Origin: Bacilli bacterium
GTDB lineage: Bacteria; Bacillota_I; Bacilli_A; ML615J-28; CAG-313
NCBI GenBank assembly: GCA_017501465.1
Contig: JAFVWY010000010.1
Span: 62,001-126,000, forward strand
Direction of reading: 5' to 3'
DNA: 64,000 nt
This document shows positions 54,990-63,041 of the stretch, in pieces (positions within the stretch are counted from its first letter, which is position 1; every line of letters starts with the position of its first letter). A model generated the notes under the pieces. The model was not told the DNA's origin and ran no database searches. It saw nothing but the letters and a program-made list of their open reading frames with translations. A program made the position numbers and the translations under genes.

Positions 54990-57242
54990 ATGGAAAACAA
55001 CTATATAAATGATGTATTATTACAAAAAATAGCAAAAGCACAAAATGTACGTATTTCTCAAATACTTGCGGTTTTAGGACTAATTGAACAAGGTGGTACA
55101 GTACCATTTATTGCTCGTTATCGTAAAGAAATCACAGGTAATCTTGATGAAGAACAAATCAGAGCTATTTATCAAGAATGGGAATATGGACAAAAACTAG
55201 CACAACGTAAAGAAGACGTTATGCGTTTAATTGAAGAAAAAGGTAAATTAACTGATGAAATTAGACAAGCTATCATCAATGCTGATAAATTAGCTGTTAT
55301 TGAAGATATTTATCGTCCATTCAAAGAAAAGAAAAAGACTCGTGCAACTGAAGCTAAGAAAAAAGGTTTAGAACCTTTAGCATTATATTTACTATCTTTC
55401 CCTACAGAAGGAGATGTAAATGAAGAAGCTGAAAAATATGTTACTATAGAAGTAACAGAAGAAATGAAAAAAGAAGGTACTGTTGTTAAAAATGCTGCTG
55501 AAGCATTACAAGGTGCAAGAGATATTATCGCTGAAATGGTTTCTGATGAACCAAGATATAGAACTTGGATTAGAAATTTCTTCTTAAGAGATGCTAAGTT
55601 AACTACTAAGGTTAAAGATGCTACTCTTGATGAAAAAGGCGTTTATGAAATGTATTATGATTATGCTGAACCACTAAAAACTGTTAAATTACATAGAATT
55701 TTAGCAATTAATCGTGGTGAAAGTGAAAAAGTTTTAAAAGTTACTATTGAAGAAAATCGTGTATTTGTACTTGGTTATTTATATAAAGACCAAATCAAAG
55801 TTCAAGATAGTATTTCAGTAGACCATGTAACTATGGCTATTGATGATGGTTATGATCGTTTAATTAAACCAGCGATTGAAAGAGAAATCAGATCTGATTT
55901 AAAAGAAAAAGCTGAAGAAAATGCAATTCATATCTTTGGTGAAAACTTAAGAAATTATCTATTAACTCCTCCAATGAAAGGATTAGTAGTATTAGGCGTT
56001 GACCCTGCTTTTAGAACTGGTTGTAAATTAGCAGTTGTTGATGAAACAGGAAAATTATTAGAAAAGAGTGTTATGTATCCTCACCAAAAGAACAAACAAG
56101 AAATTGTTCCAGAAGGTAGAATTGAAAATGCCATTAATATTTTCTTAGATTTAGTAAACACTCATAATGTTCAAATGGTAGCGATTGGGAATGGTACAGC
56201 TAGCCGTGAAACAGAAGCATTCGTTGCTAAATGTTTGAAAATGTTAGATACTAAGATTCCATACGTTATCGTATCAGAAGCTGGTGCTTCAGTTTATTCT
56301 GCATCTGATCTTGCAAGATTAGAATTCCCAGATTTCGAAGTAGAAGAACGTTCAGCTATTTCAATTGCAAGACGTTTACAAGATCCACTATCAGAACTTG
56401 TTAAAATTGATCCTAAGGCTATTGGGGTTGGGCAATATCAACATGACGTAACACAATCTAAGCTTGCTGAGTCACTTAATGATGTAGTAGAAACAGCTGT
56501 AAACCAAGTTGGTGTTAATATTAACACTGCATCTCCATCATTATTACAATATGTTGCCGGTTTAAATGCTGGTACAGCTAAAAAGATTGTTGCATATCGT
56601 GATGAAAATGGTAAATTTACATCTCGTGAATCTATTAAAGTTAAAGGTATTGGTCCTAAAGTAATGGAACAAGCAATTGGTTTCTTAAGAATTATTGATG
56701 GGACAGAACCACTTGATGTAACTTCAATTCACCCAGAAAGTTATGAAGTGGCTAATAAGATTTTAGAAAAAATGGGATTTACTAAATATGATTTAGGTAA
56801 ACCAGAACTTGCAGTAGCGGTTGCTAAGGTTGATCGAAAAGCTTTAGTAGAAGAATTAGGTGTTGGGGAATATACATTAAATGATATTTTAGATGCATTC
56901 GTTGCTCCTACACGTGACCCTCGTGATGAAGTAGATGCTCCGGTATTAAGAAGTGATGCTATTAGTTTGGAAGATTTAAAACCTGGTATGGAATTACAAG
57001 GTACTGTTAGAAACGTAGTTGACTTTGGTGCATTCGTTGACTGTGGCGTACATGATGATGGTTTAGTACACGTATCTAAGATGTCTAAAAAATACATCAA
57101 ACATCCACTAGAAGCTGTTAGCGTTGGGCAAATCGTTAAAGTTTGGGTATTGGATGTAGATGTTAAAAAGGGTCGTTTACAATTAACAATGATCGATCCT
57201 AATGAAAAACAAGAGCCTAGAAAACCAAGAAAAAACAAATAG
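54990..57242 (+). CDS. tex: Tex-family RNA-binding protein
   Basis: A 750-residue protein of the Tex/Spt6 family, tied to transcription and RNA metabolism. N-terminal helical part (about residues 1-180, VPFIARYRKEITGNLDEEQIR), YqgF-type RNase H fold (about 320-450, VVLGVDPAFRTGCKLAVVDETG), helix-hairpin-helix region (about 485-560, NTASPSLLQYVAGLNAGTAKKIVAYRDENG) and an S1 domain (about 650-725, LQGTVRNVVDFGAFVDCGVHDDGLVHVS). Start at 54990 follows TGGAGGG; an in-frame upstream ATG lies on the promoter. 10 nt ahead of acpP. Confidence 0.95.
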   Translation: MENNYINDVLLQKIAKAQNVRISQILAVLGLIEQGGTVPFIARYRKEITGNLDEEQIRAIYQEWEYGQKLAQRKEDVMRLIEEKGKLTDEIRQAIINADKLAVIEDIYRPFKEKKKTRATEAKKKGLEPLALYLLSFPTEGDVNEEAEKYVTIEVTEEMKKEGTVVKNAAEALQGARDIIAEMVSDEPRYRTWIRNFFLRDAKLTTKVKDATLDEKGVYEMYYDYAEPLKTVKLHRILAINRGESEKVLKVTIEENRVFVLGYLYKDQIKVQDSISVDHVTMAIDDGYDRLIKPAIEREIRSDLKEKAEENAIHIFGENLRNYLLTPPMKGLVVLGVDPAFRTGCKLAVVDETGKLLEKSVMYPHQKNKQEIVPEGRIENAINIFLDLVNTHNVQMVAIGNGTASRETEAFVAKCLKMLDTKIPYVIVSEAGASVYSASDLARLEFPDFEVEERSAISIARRLQDPLSELVKIDPKAIGVGQYQHDVTQSKLAESLNDVVETAVNQVGVNINTASPSLLQYVAGLNAGTAKKIVAYRDENGKFTSRESIKVKGIGPKVMEQAIGFLRIIDGTEPLDVTSIHPESYEVANKILEKMGFTKYDLGKPELAVAVAKVDRKALVEELGVGEYTLNDILDAFVAPTRDPRDEVDAPVLRSDAISLEDLKPGMELQGTVRNVVDFGAFVDCGVHDDGLVHVSKMSKKYIKHPLEAVSVGQIVKVWVLDVDVKKGRLQLTMIDPNEKQEPRKPRKNK

Positions 57243-57252
57243 GAGGAATATT

Positions 57253-57480
57253 ATGGTATTTGAAAAAGTTAGAGCTATGGTTGCAAAACAATTAAATTTT
57301 GATGAATCTAAAATCACATTAGAAACTCATTTAATTGATGATTTGGGTGCTGACTCACTTGATGCAGTTGACCTAATTATGTCAATTGAAGATGAATTTG
57401 GCATTGAAATCGATGATGATGCTGCTCAAAATGCAAGAACTATTGGTGAACTAGTTAAATACATTGAATCAAGAATTTAA
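57253..57480 (+). CDS. acpP: Acyl carrier protein
   Basis: A 75-residue acidic acyl carrier protein for fatty-acid synthesis. The phosphopantetheine attachment Ser is in LGADSLDAVDLIM (about residue 36). Helix pattern and length are standard. It follows tex at 10 nt with AGGAGG and is followed by a terminator. The MarR-type regulator gene downstream recalls FabT next to acpP/fab genes in other Bacillota. Confidence 0.95.
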   Translation: MVFEKVRAMVAKQLNFDESKITLETHLIDDLGADSLDAVDLIMSIEDEFGIEIDDDAAQNARTIGELVKYIESRI

Positions 57481-57506
57481 GGGAACAATGTTCCCTTTTT
57501 TTATTT
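57481..57506 (+). terminator. Terminator after acpP
   Basis: GGGAAC-AAT-GTTCCC (57481-57495) followed by a T tract, starting right after the acpP stop. Confidence 0.9.
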
Positions 57507-57534
57507 GATAATAAAACTTTTATAATCAAAGTAT

Positions 57535-57563
57535 TTGCTTTTTTTAAGAAATTAATTTATAAT
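57535..57563 (+). promoter_or_regulatory. Predicted promoter of the H1-tailed MarR gene
   Basis: TTGCTT (57535-57540), 17 bp, TATAAT (57558-57563). Confidence 0.75.
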
Positions 57564-57589
57564 TGAATTAAGATAAGAGGAGGTAGATT

Positions 57590-58612
57590 ATGGCTACTAG
57601 CACAACAACTACTAAAGAAAAAGAAACAAAAAAAGCGACTGCTGCAAAAGCGGCTACAAAAACAACTGCAAAAAAAGCGACTGCAACTAAAACTGCAGCT
57701 AAATCAACTGTAAAGAAACAAGCTGAGAAGAAAACACCAGCAAAAAAAGCGGCTGCTAAGGCAACTACTAAAAAGGCGACTTCTTCAAAAGCAGCTACTA
57801 AAACAACTGCAAAGAAAGCGACTGCTACAAAAGCTACAACTAAAAAAACAACTACAAAGAAAACTGAACCAAAAGCAGTTGTTAAAAAGAGTACTACAGT
57901 TAATACTAAAACTACAGGTATTAAAATTGAACAAAAGGCTAATGAAGGTAACTTACTTGATATTTTAGGAGCTGTCACTTCAACACCTACTCCGGCAGAA
58001 CCTAAATCTAAAACATCTAAATCTGCTGCTAAAAAAGAACCTGCTAAGAAAGCAGAACCTAAAACTAAAAAAGCAACAGCACCTGTTAGAACTGTTCATA
58101 AAGCTAGAACTTTTACAAAAGAAGAAAAAGTTCTTTATAAACGTTTGGAAGAAGCATTTAATTATGTTGCAAACTTAACTATGGTTATCGAAGAAAGAAC
58201 TTTAGACACTAATGTAATTAACGATTTAACCTTAAGTGAATTACATGTATTAGAAGTTATTAATAAAGAAGCTTCTATTCCAATGACAAAAGTTGCTAAT
58301 CAATTAAAGATTACGGTTGGTTCACTTACTACATGTGTAAATAGACTTGTTAAAAAAGAATATTTATTTAGAGAAAGAGATGAAGTTGACCATCGTATTA
58401 TAAAAGTTAGTACAACTCAAAAGGCTAAGAAAGCTTTAAAATTACATGATACATTCCATGAACAAATCTTATTAGGTGTTTTAGATGGTGTTACTATTCG
58501 TGACGCTACTAAAGTTATGGCTCAATTTGCTAGAACTTTAGAAAATTATATAAATCCAAAGGAAAAGAATTATGAGAACCCAATTGATACAAAGAAGAAA
58601 AAGAATATTTAA
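57590..58612 (+). CDS. MarR-family regulator with a long histone H1-like Lys/Ala/Thr tail
   Basis: A 340-residue protein of two unlike halves. Residues 1-165 are almost entirely Lys, Ala and Thr, like the C-terminal tail of histone H1 or bacterial Hc1-type proteins, and contain a perfect 15-residue repeat KAATKTTAKKATATK at 20-34 and 67-81. A short non-basic island, NLLDILGAVT, lies at 121-130. Residues about 175-325 form a MarR winged helix: LTLSELHVLEVI, helix-turn-helix TKVANQLKITVGSLTTCVNRLVKKEYL (about 233-259) and the wing RDEVDHRIIKVSTTQKAKK. The nearby acpP suggests a FabT-like role, but the tail should also bind DNA non-specifically. Reading frame is open throughout and overlaps the M24 gene by 41 bp. 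Confidence 0.88.
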   Translation: MATSTTTTKEKETKKATAAKAATKTTAKKATATKTAAKSTVKKQAEKKTPAKKAAAKATTKKATSSKAATKTTAKKATATKATTKKTTTKKTEPKAVVKKSTTVNTKTTGIKIEQKANEGNLLDILGAVTSTPTPAEPKSKTSKSAAKKEPAKKAEPKTKKATAPVRTVHKARTFTKEEKVLYKRLEEAFNYVANLTMVIEERTLDTNVINDLTLSELHVLEVINKEASIPMTKVANQLKITVGSLTTCVNRLVKKEYLFRERDEVDHRIIKVSTTQKAKKALKLHDTFHEQILLGVLDGVTIRDATKVMAQFARTLENYINPKEKNYENPIDTKKKKNI

Positions 58613-59834
58613 TTCTATTAAAGAAGATTCATTAGTAGTACTTCATTCGGGATATGCTCCATTTAAGTCTGCTGATTCTAGTTATGATTTCCATGTTAAT
58701 AGAAATTTCTTCTACTTAACTGGTTTAAATCAAGAAAATGTTATTTTAGTTATTGGTAATGCTAAAGGTACATATTATGAATATGTTTTTATTCAAGAAC
58801 CTAGTGAATACTATGAAAACTGGTATGGCCATCTATTAACTAAAGAGGAAGTATTTGAAATTAGCGGTGTAGAGACAAAGAATGTTAAATATATTGATAA
58901 CTTTGAAAATATCATGACCAATCACTTACAAGTATTAAGATATGCTGATCAAGTTGCCAATACTTTATATTTAGATTTAGAAAAACATGGTAATCCTTTA
59001 TATAATACTTTTGCACTGGATTATGCAAAACATATTCAAAAAGATTATCCTGCCATTATGATTAAAGATATTTATCCAAGTATTTTAGAACTTAGAATGA
59101 TTAAAGATGATGCTGAAATTAATTTGATTAAAGAAAGTATTAAAACAACTAATCATGCTATTTTAGAGGTTATGAAGCATCACCAAGAATTGACTAATGA
59201 ATCTCATGCAGAAGCATATTACGATTTTATTAACACTAAAGAAGGTAAGGATATTTCATTTACATCAATTATTGCTAGTGGTAAGAATGCTACAACGCTT
59301 CATTATTGTGCTAATAATAGTGATATTCAACCTGATTCTTTATTATTAATGGATGTTGGTTGTTTTACTAATCATTATTCTAGTGATATAACTAGAACTT
59401 TCCCAGTTTCTGGTAAGTTTACAGAACGTCAAAAAGCTGTTTATGAAATAGTTTTAGACTGTAATAAAAAATGTATTGATTATGCCAAAGATGGAATGAG
59501 TTGGAAAGAATTAAATGATTATGCTAGAAAACTTTTAGCGGAAGGTTGTAAAAAATTAGGACTAATTGAAAAAGATGAAGAGATCATTAAATATTATTAT
59601 CATTCAATTGGACATTCTTTAGGCCTTGATGTCCATGACCCAGATTTAAGAAATTTAGGTTTAAAACAAGGTATGGTAATTACTATAGAACCAGGCTTAT
59701 ATATTAAGGAATGGGGAATTGGAATTCGTATTGAAGATAATATTCAAATTACTTGTGAAAAGGCAATTGTTTTATCAAAGGAAATCATTAAAGAAGTAGA
59801 TGAAATCGAGGATTTTTTAGAAAAAAATAACTAA
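58572..59834 (+). CDS. Xaa-Pro aminopeptidase (M24B)
   Basis: A 420-residue metallopeptidase removing N-terminal residues before Pro. An AMP_N domain (about residues 1-145, SSYDFHVNRNFFYLTGL) precedes the pita-bread catalytic domain. The di-metal ligands are visible: Asp in LLMDVGCFTNHYSSDITRTF (two Asp), His in YHSIGHSLGLDVHD, Glu in TIEPGLYI and Glu in GIRIEDNI. The start lies 41 bp inside the MarR gene, so the two genes are co-transcribed. Its first residues are in the AMP_N family style, supporting the overlapping start. Confidence 0.94.
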   Translation: MRTQLIQRRKRIFNSIKEDSLVVLHSGYAPFKSADSSYDFHVNRNFFYLTGLNQENVILVIGNAKGTYYEYVFIQEPSEYYENWYGHLLTKEEVFEISGVETKNVKYIDNFENIMTNHLQVLRYADQVANTLYLDLEKHGNPLYNTFALDYAKHIQKDYPAIMIKDIYPSILELRMIKDDAEINLIKESIKTTNHAILEVMKHHQELTNESHAEAYYDFINTKEGKDISFTSIIASGKNATTLHYCANNSDIQPDSLLLMDVGCFTNHYSSDITRTFPVSGKFTERQKAVYEIVLDCNKKCIDYAKDGMSWKELNDYARKLLAEGCKKLGLIEKDEEIIKYYYHSIGHSLGLDVHDPDLRNLGLKQGMVITIEPGLYIKEWGIGIRIEDNIQITCEKAIVLSKEIIKEVDEIEDFLEKNN

Positions 59835-59877
59835 ATTTTAAGATAAAAATAACACTTTTTTTCGAAACATAATGTAT

Positions 59878-59906
59878 TTGTTTTTAAAAAAATAAATATG
59901 TATAAT
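59878..59906 (+). promoter_or_regulatory. Predicted promoter of the secreted-protein/ABC module
   Basis: TTGTTT (59878-59883), 17 bp, TATAAT (59901-59906). It is the only clear promoter ahead of the four overlapping genes to 62713. Confidence 0.75.
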
Positions 59907-59929
59907 GTTTGTGAAAGAAGGTGTTTTTT

Positions 59930-60559
59930 ATTTACAAGAAAATTTTATTTATATTTTTATTATTTGGGATTTTACTAGTGCCGCAAATAGTAAATGCTAG
60001 TACACATCCTGATTTTGATCAAATTATTTTTATGTATGATTCTGCAGCTGCTTTGGTAGAGGATATGCCAGATGGAATTATAAATGCAGCGTACAAAAAA
60101 GTAAGAAGAAAAGCTTTTGGTTGGAGTATTAATAGTATTGTAGAAGATGAAACGATAAAATATGTAGGGGATACTGTCTTTTCTAAGGCTAACAATACTT
60201 CAGCAGGGCTTACTTTTACTCATACGTTTGAAGTAATTAATGTTTTAGAAACAAGTGTAAGTGTATCAAAATCATTAGAAGGATCAATTTCATACAAAGG
60301 GAAAAAAATTAGTGGTGGATTTGATGCAGCTATCAGAAAAGAGATTGGAGAAAAAACCAAAGAACAAGTTAGTGAAACAACAAAAACTAATATTTATATT
60401 CCTAGTAAAACTAAATTATCAATCACAATTAAAGGTACAGCACTTTTAAATAATGGAGTTACAAAGTATTTCTTTTTCGGAATTCCTTTTAAAAAGGGTA
60501 CATGGGAATATATTGATGTAGTTACGGAGTATTATGATTATTATGAAGAAAAAATTTAG
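59930..60559 (+). CDS. Secreted beta-rich protein of unknown function, non-ATG start
   Basis: About 209 residues with a signal peptide (YKKILFIFLLFGILLVPQ, cleavage near VNA-ST). No ATG is available. The GAAGGTG ribosome site (59916-59922) is correctly spaced for ATT at 59930; a GTG at 59921 is in frame but lies on that site. The mature part has alternating strands: ETSVSVSKSLEGSISYKGK, a basic Ala/Ile segment, then NIYIPSKTKLSITIKGTALL and GTWEYIDVV. This rhythm is seen in pore-forming or surface beta proteins, but I cannot assign a family. First of four tightly linked genes; overlaps the next by 26 bp. Confidence 0.65.
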   Translation: MYKKILFIFLLFGILLVPQIVNASTHPDFDQIIFMYDSAAALVEDMPDGIINAAYKKVRRKAFGWSINSIVEDETIKYVGDTVFSKANNTSAGLTFTHTFEVINVLETSVSVSKSLEGSISYKGKKISGGFDAAIRKEIGEKTKEQVSETTKTNIYIPSKTKLSITIKGTALLNNGVTKYFFFGIPFKKGTWEYIDVVTEYYDYYEEKI

Positions 60560-61460
60560 TTTAATTTTAGTAATCTCTATTATTTTATTAATTATAACAG
60601 CTTTTGTTATATTAATTTGTACCAGAACAAACAATTTAAAAGTGATTTCAATCAATAAACATTATTCAATTTTGTATGTTAATGAGCCAGAAATAGAAAT
60701 TTCACTTTATAGTAATCACCAAAACAGTAAATATTTGAAAACAGATAAAGTAGAAGCTGCACAACTTTATAATGAAAATGATTTGTTCAATGTTAGAATT
60801 ACTGAAATTAGAGATACTGGTAATTCAATTACTTATCAAAATACCCCTTTTTATGAACATAAACTATTAATTAAACTTGATGTTACTAGTGATCAATTGA
60901 TAAATATGAATAATACAAATTTAAGAATAGAGTTTAATACAAATGAAAAAATTGAAGTTAAGGTAGGAAATATTTCCTTCTTTAAACAAACAAATGAGAA
61001 CAACATTAATATTCAAAAAGTTCAGGGAATTGTTAATGATTTTGGCATATATCAGTCACTATCAGCAGTTAAATTAAGAATTTCATCAAGCAACGATTGT
61101 AAAATAACTAATATATTTTTAGTGTCACCTAGCCTTACAATAAATTATTCTAAACTTTTATTTGCAGATGAAATTGAATGCGAACATAACACTCCAGCAA
61201 AAGATATATTTGGTAATGATTTTGATAATTTTATAAACAATAAAGGTTCTTTTACAGAAATTAATTTATTTAAAAATATTGAGAAAGATGTAATTATTCC
61301 CCTTCATTATTCTGAAAAAGAACTAGTGGATTCAATTGGTATCATTATTGAATACTTAATTAATGGGGTAAGTTATCGTCAAACTATTAACCCATATCGA
61401 TTATTTAATACGACTGATTTAGAGTATTTTATTGATGAATACAGAATTATTAACAATTAA
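60534..61460 (+). CDS. Membrane-anchored extracytoplasmic protein of the ABC module
   Basis: A 308-residue protein with an N-terminal membrane helix (about residues 7-31) and an outer, strand-rich domain. The sequence is Asn/Ile/Lys-rich without catalytic motifs. Blocks such as VGNISFFKQTNENNI and VIIPLHYSEKELVDSIG suggest two beta-sandwich units. The start at 60534 lies in the end of the previous gene; a second ATG at 60543 is possible. It overlaps the ATPase gene by 26 bp. It could hand substrate to the ABC pair or protect against it; not recognised. Confidence 0.65.
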   Translation: MIIMKKKFSLILVISIILLIITAFVILICTRTNNLKVISINKHYSILYVNEPEIEISLYSNHQNSKYLKTDKVEAAQLYNENDLFNVRITEIRDTGNSITYQNTPFYEHKLLIKLDVTSDQLINMNNTNLRIEFNTNEKIEVKVGNISFFKQTNENNINIQKVQGIVNDFGIYQSLSAVKLRISSSNDCKITNIFLVSPSLTINYSKLLFADEIECEHNTPAKDIFGNDFDNFINNKGSFTEINLFKNIEKDVIIPLHYSEKELVDSIGIIIEYLINGVSYRQTINPYRLFNTTDLEYFIDEYRIINN

Positions 61461-62022
61461 AATTGAAAATATATTTAAAAAATATAAGAAAAATATAGTT
61501 TTTAACAAATTTAATTTAGAATTGGATGCTTCAAAAATCAATTTATTAATTGGCTATAATGGTTGTGGTAAAAGCACATTGTTTAAAATGATTTTAAAAC
61601 TCATTAACTATAAGGGGAAAATAACAACAAATTGTCAGATAAAATCATATTGTCCTGATAAGGTTATATTACCTGAATACATAAAAGTTTATGATTTCTT
61701 AAAATTATTTGATCTTGATTTTAAAAAAGTAGACTGCTTGATAGATAAATTCCAGTTGGATTTAAATAAACAAATTAAAGAATTATCTAAAGGGATGCGA
61801 CAAAAACTATTAATTATTCAGTGTTTATGTAAAGATGCTGACCTTTATTTATTAGATGAACCACTAAGTGGATTAGATCAAGCTTCAATCGAGATATTAA
61901 ATAAAGAATTAAAAAAACTTCACAATAAGAAAAAAATGATAATTGTGATAAGTCATTCAATTTCTAATTTTAAAAATTTAAATTTAAATGTAGTTAGTTT
62001 AGAAGATTCTTATGAGATTTAA
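61435..62022 (+). CDS. ABC transporter ATP-binding protein
   Basis: A 195-residue compact ATPase. Walker A GYNGCGKST (about residues 36-44), Q-loop-like CQIKSYCPD, signature LSKGMRQKLLIIQ (about 115-127, with LSKGM in place of LSGGQ as in many ABC-2 exporters) and Walker B ADLYLLDEPLSGLD (about 133-146), H-loop ISHS. Short for the class because the C-terminal extension is missing. Start at ATG 61435. It overlaps both neighbours, so it is the ATPase of the permease encoded next. Confidence 0.92.
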   Translation: MNTELLTIKIENIFKKYKKNIVFNKFNLELDASKINLLIGYNGCGKSTLFKMILKLINYKGKITTNCQIKSYCPDKVILPEYIKVYDFLKLFDLDFKKVDCLIDKFQLDLNKQIKELSKGMRQKLLIIQCLCKDADLYLLDEPLSGLDQASIEILNKELKKLHNKKKMIIVISHSISNFKNLNLNVVSLEDSYEI

Positions 62023-62713
62023 AAAACTTTTTAAAATACATTATTACTATTTTTTTAGTAAAATAAATATTATTATAGTATCAATATGTTTTATATTAAT
62101 ACAGTTATTACATATTGTATTGTGGCAACAAAATTTAGGAAACAGTGTCGCAGATGAAATGATAATTGATTTCGTTATTAGTTCTATTTTTACAATAGAA
62201 AAGATGATTTTGGTTTTCTTCAGTATATTAATGATAGGTAATTTTTGCTTACCAGAAAAAGATGATTATAAAGTTTTATATGTTTATAATGAAGAAAATG
62301 TCAGTAAATTTTATCTAACTAAATTTGTTACAATTGATTTATTTTTATTAGGATTTCATTTTATTGTATTTATCTTTTTTGAATTATTAGGAATGTTGTA
62401 TATAAAAACATTTGTTGTTGAAATTCAACATATTAAATTTTTCTTATATTTATATCTAATTGGAGTAACATATGGACACTTAACAACCATTATTTTAAAG
62501 ATATTACCGAGTAATTTAACAGTATTTATTGTTTTTATATTATTTTTAGTAAGTGATGTTTTTAACTACAATTGGATATTTAACACTTTCTTTCCTAGTT
62601 TAGATTTAACATTATTGAAGGTTGAAAACACTCATTATGATATTAATTTATTTATAATTTCTTTGTTTTATTTTGTGATTTCAATAATTTGTCAAAGAGG
62701 AAATAATTCTTAA
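62012..62713 (+). CDS. ABC-2-like permease
   Basis: A 233-residue protein with about six predicted membrane helices (around residues 13-32, 50-75, 100-125, 135-160, 168-190, 210-228). It overlaps the ATPase gene by 11 bp. Size and topology are those of ABC-2-type export permeases, although no family motif is recognised. Very AT-rich and Phe/Ile-rich. No terminator follows before the next promoter. Confidence 0.8.
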   Translation: MRFKKLFKIHYYYFFSKINIIIVSICFILIQLLHIVLWQQNLGNSVADEMIIDFVISSIFTIEKMILVFFSILMIGNFCLPEKDDYKVLYVYNEENVSKFYLTKFVTIDLFLLGFHFIVFIFFELLGMLYIKTFVVEIQHIKFFLYLYLIGVTYGHLTTIILKILPSNLTVFIVFILFLVSDVFNYNWIFNTFFPSLDLTLLKVENTHYDINLFIISLFYFVISIICQRGNNS

Positions 62714-62733
62714 AAAAATACTTTATTATTTGT

Positions 62734-62762
62734 TTGAAAAAAAATATAAAAAATAGTATAAT
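62734..62762 (+). promoter_or_regulatory. Predicted promoter of the truncated gene, nearly identical to the proS promoter
   Basis: TTGAAA (62734-62739), 17 bp, TATAAT (62757-62762). From 62731 to 62764 it differs from the proS promoter region (14971-15004) by only two bases. Confidence 0.85.
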
Positions 62763-62804
62763 AAGAATGTATAGTTAAATATTATTAATAGGAGTGTAAT
62801 AGAT

Positions 62805-63041
62805 ATGAAAAGTTTAGTAGTATTATCAGCTGAACTAAGTTATTTCGATATGATGACTTTGGCTGCGTTGTTAGTATTAACAGTAGGTCTTTTTGTCGGT
62901 ATTTATATTTTGTTTGTTCAACATAGAAATGTGAATGCTTATGCAAATAAATTACCAGAAGAAATCACAGAAGAAGTTGTAGAAGAAGCTCCTGTAGAAG
63001 AACATGTTCATGAATTCATAGAAGGCAAATGTGACCTCTGA
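62805..63041 (+). pseudogene. 5' part of a membrane protein gene cut off at the contig composition break
   Basis: 78 residues before a stop: a short N-terminus, one membrane helix (about residues 16-39), then an acidic Glu/Pro/Val linker and EEHVHEFIEGKC. The last part matches the start of the H-x-H-x-F-x-x-G-x-C-x-C-G motif seen in the lipoprotein at 53770-54843, but the sequence turns GC-rich exactly at that Cys and the frame stops two codons later. The native gene almost certainly continued. Good AT-rich promoter and AGGAG ribosome site. Function unknown. Confidence 0.75.
63027..63035. other. Probable chimeric junction
   Basis: Base composition changes within about ten bases from strongly AT-rich to GC-rich, codon use changes completely, and one gene is cut in mid-motif while the next is entered at or near its beginning. 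No integrase, tRNA, attachment repeat or insertion sequence is present at the break. Confidence 0.75.

Noticed and set aside
56741-57238. 165-residue minus-strand ORF inside tex
   Set aside because: Lies opposite the S1 and helix-hairpin-helix coding region of tex and has no ribosome site.
57568-57978. A 136-residue minus-strand ORF rich in Val/Ala/Phe
   Set aside because: It is the mirror image of the Lys/Ala/Thr repeats on the plus strand; no ribosome site and no family pattern.
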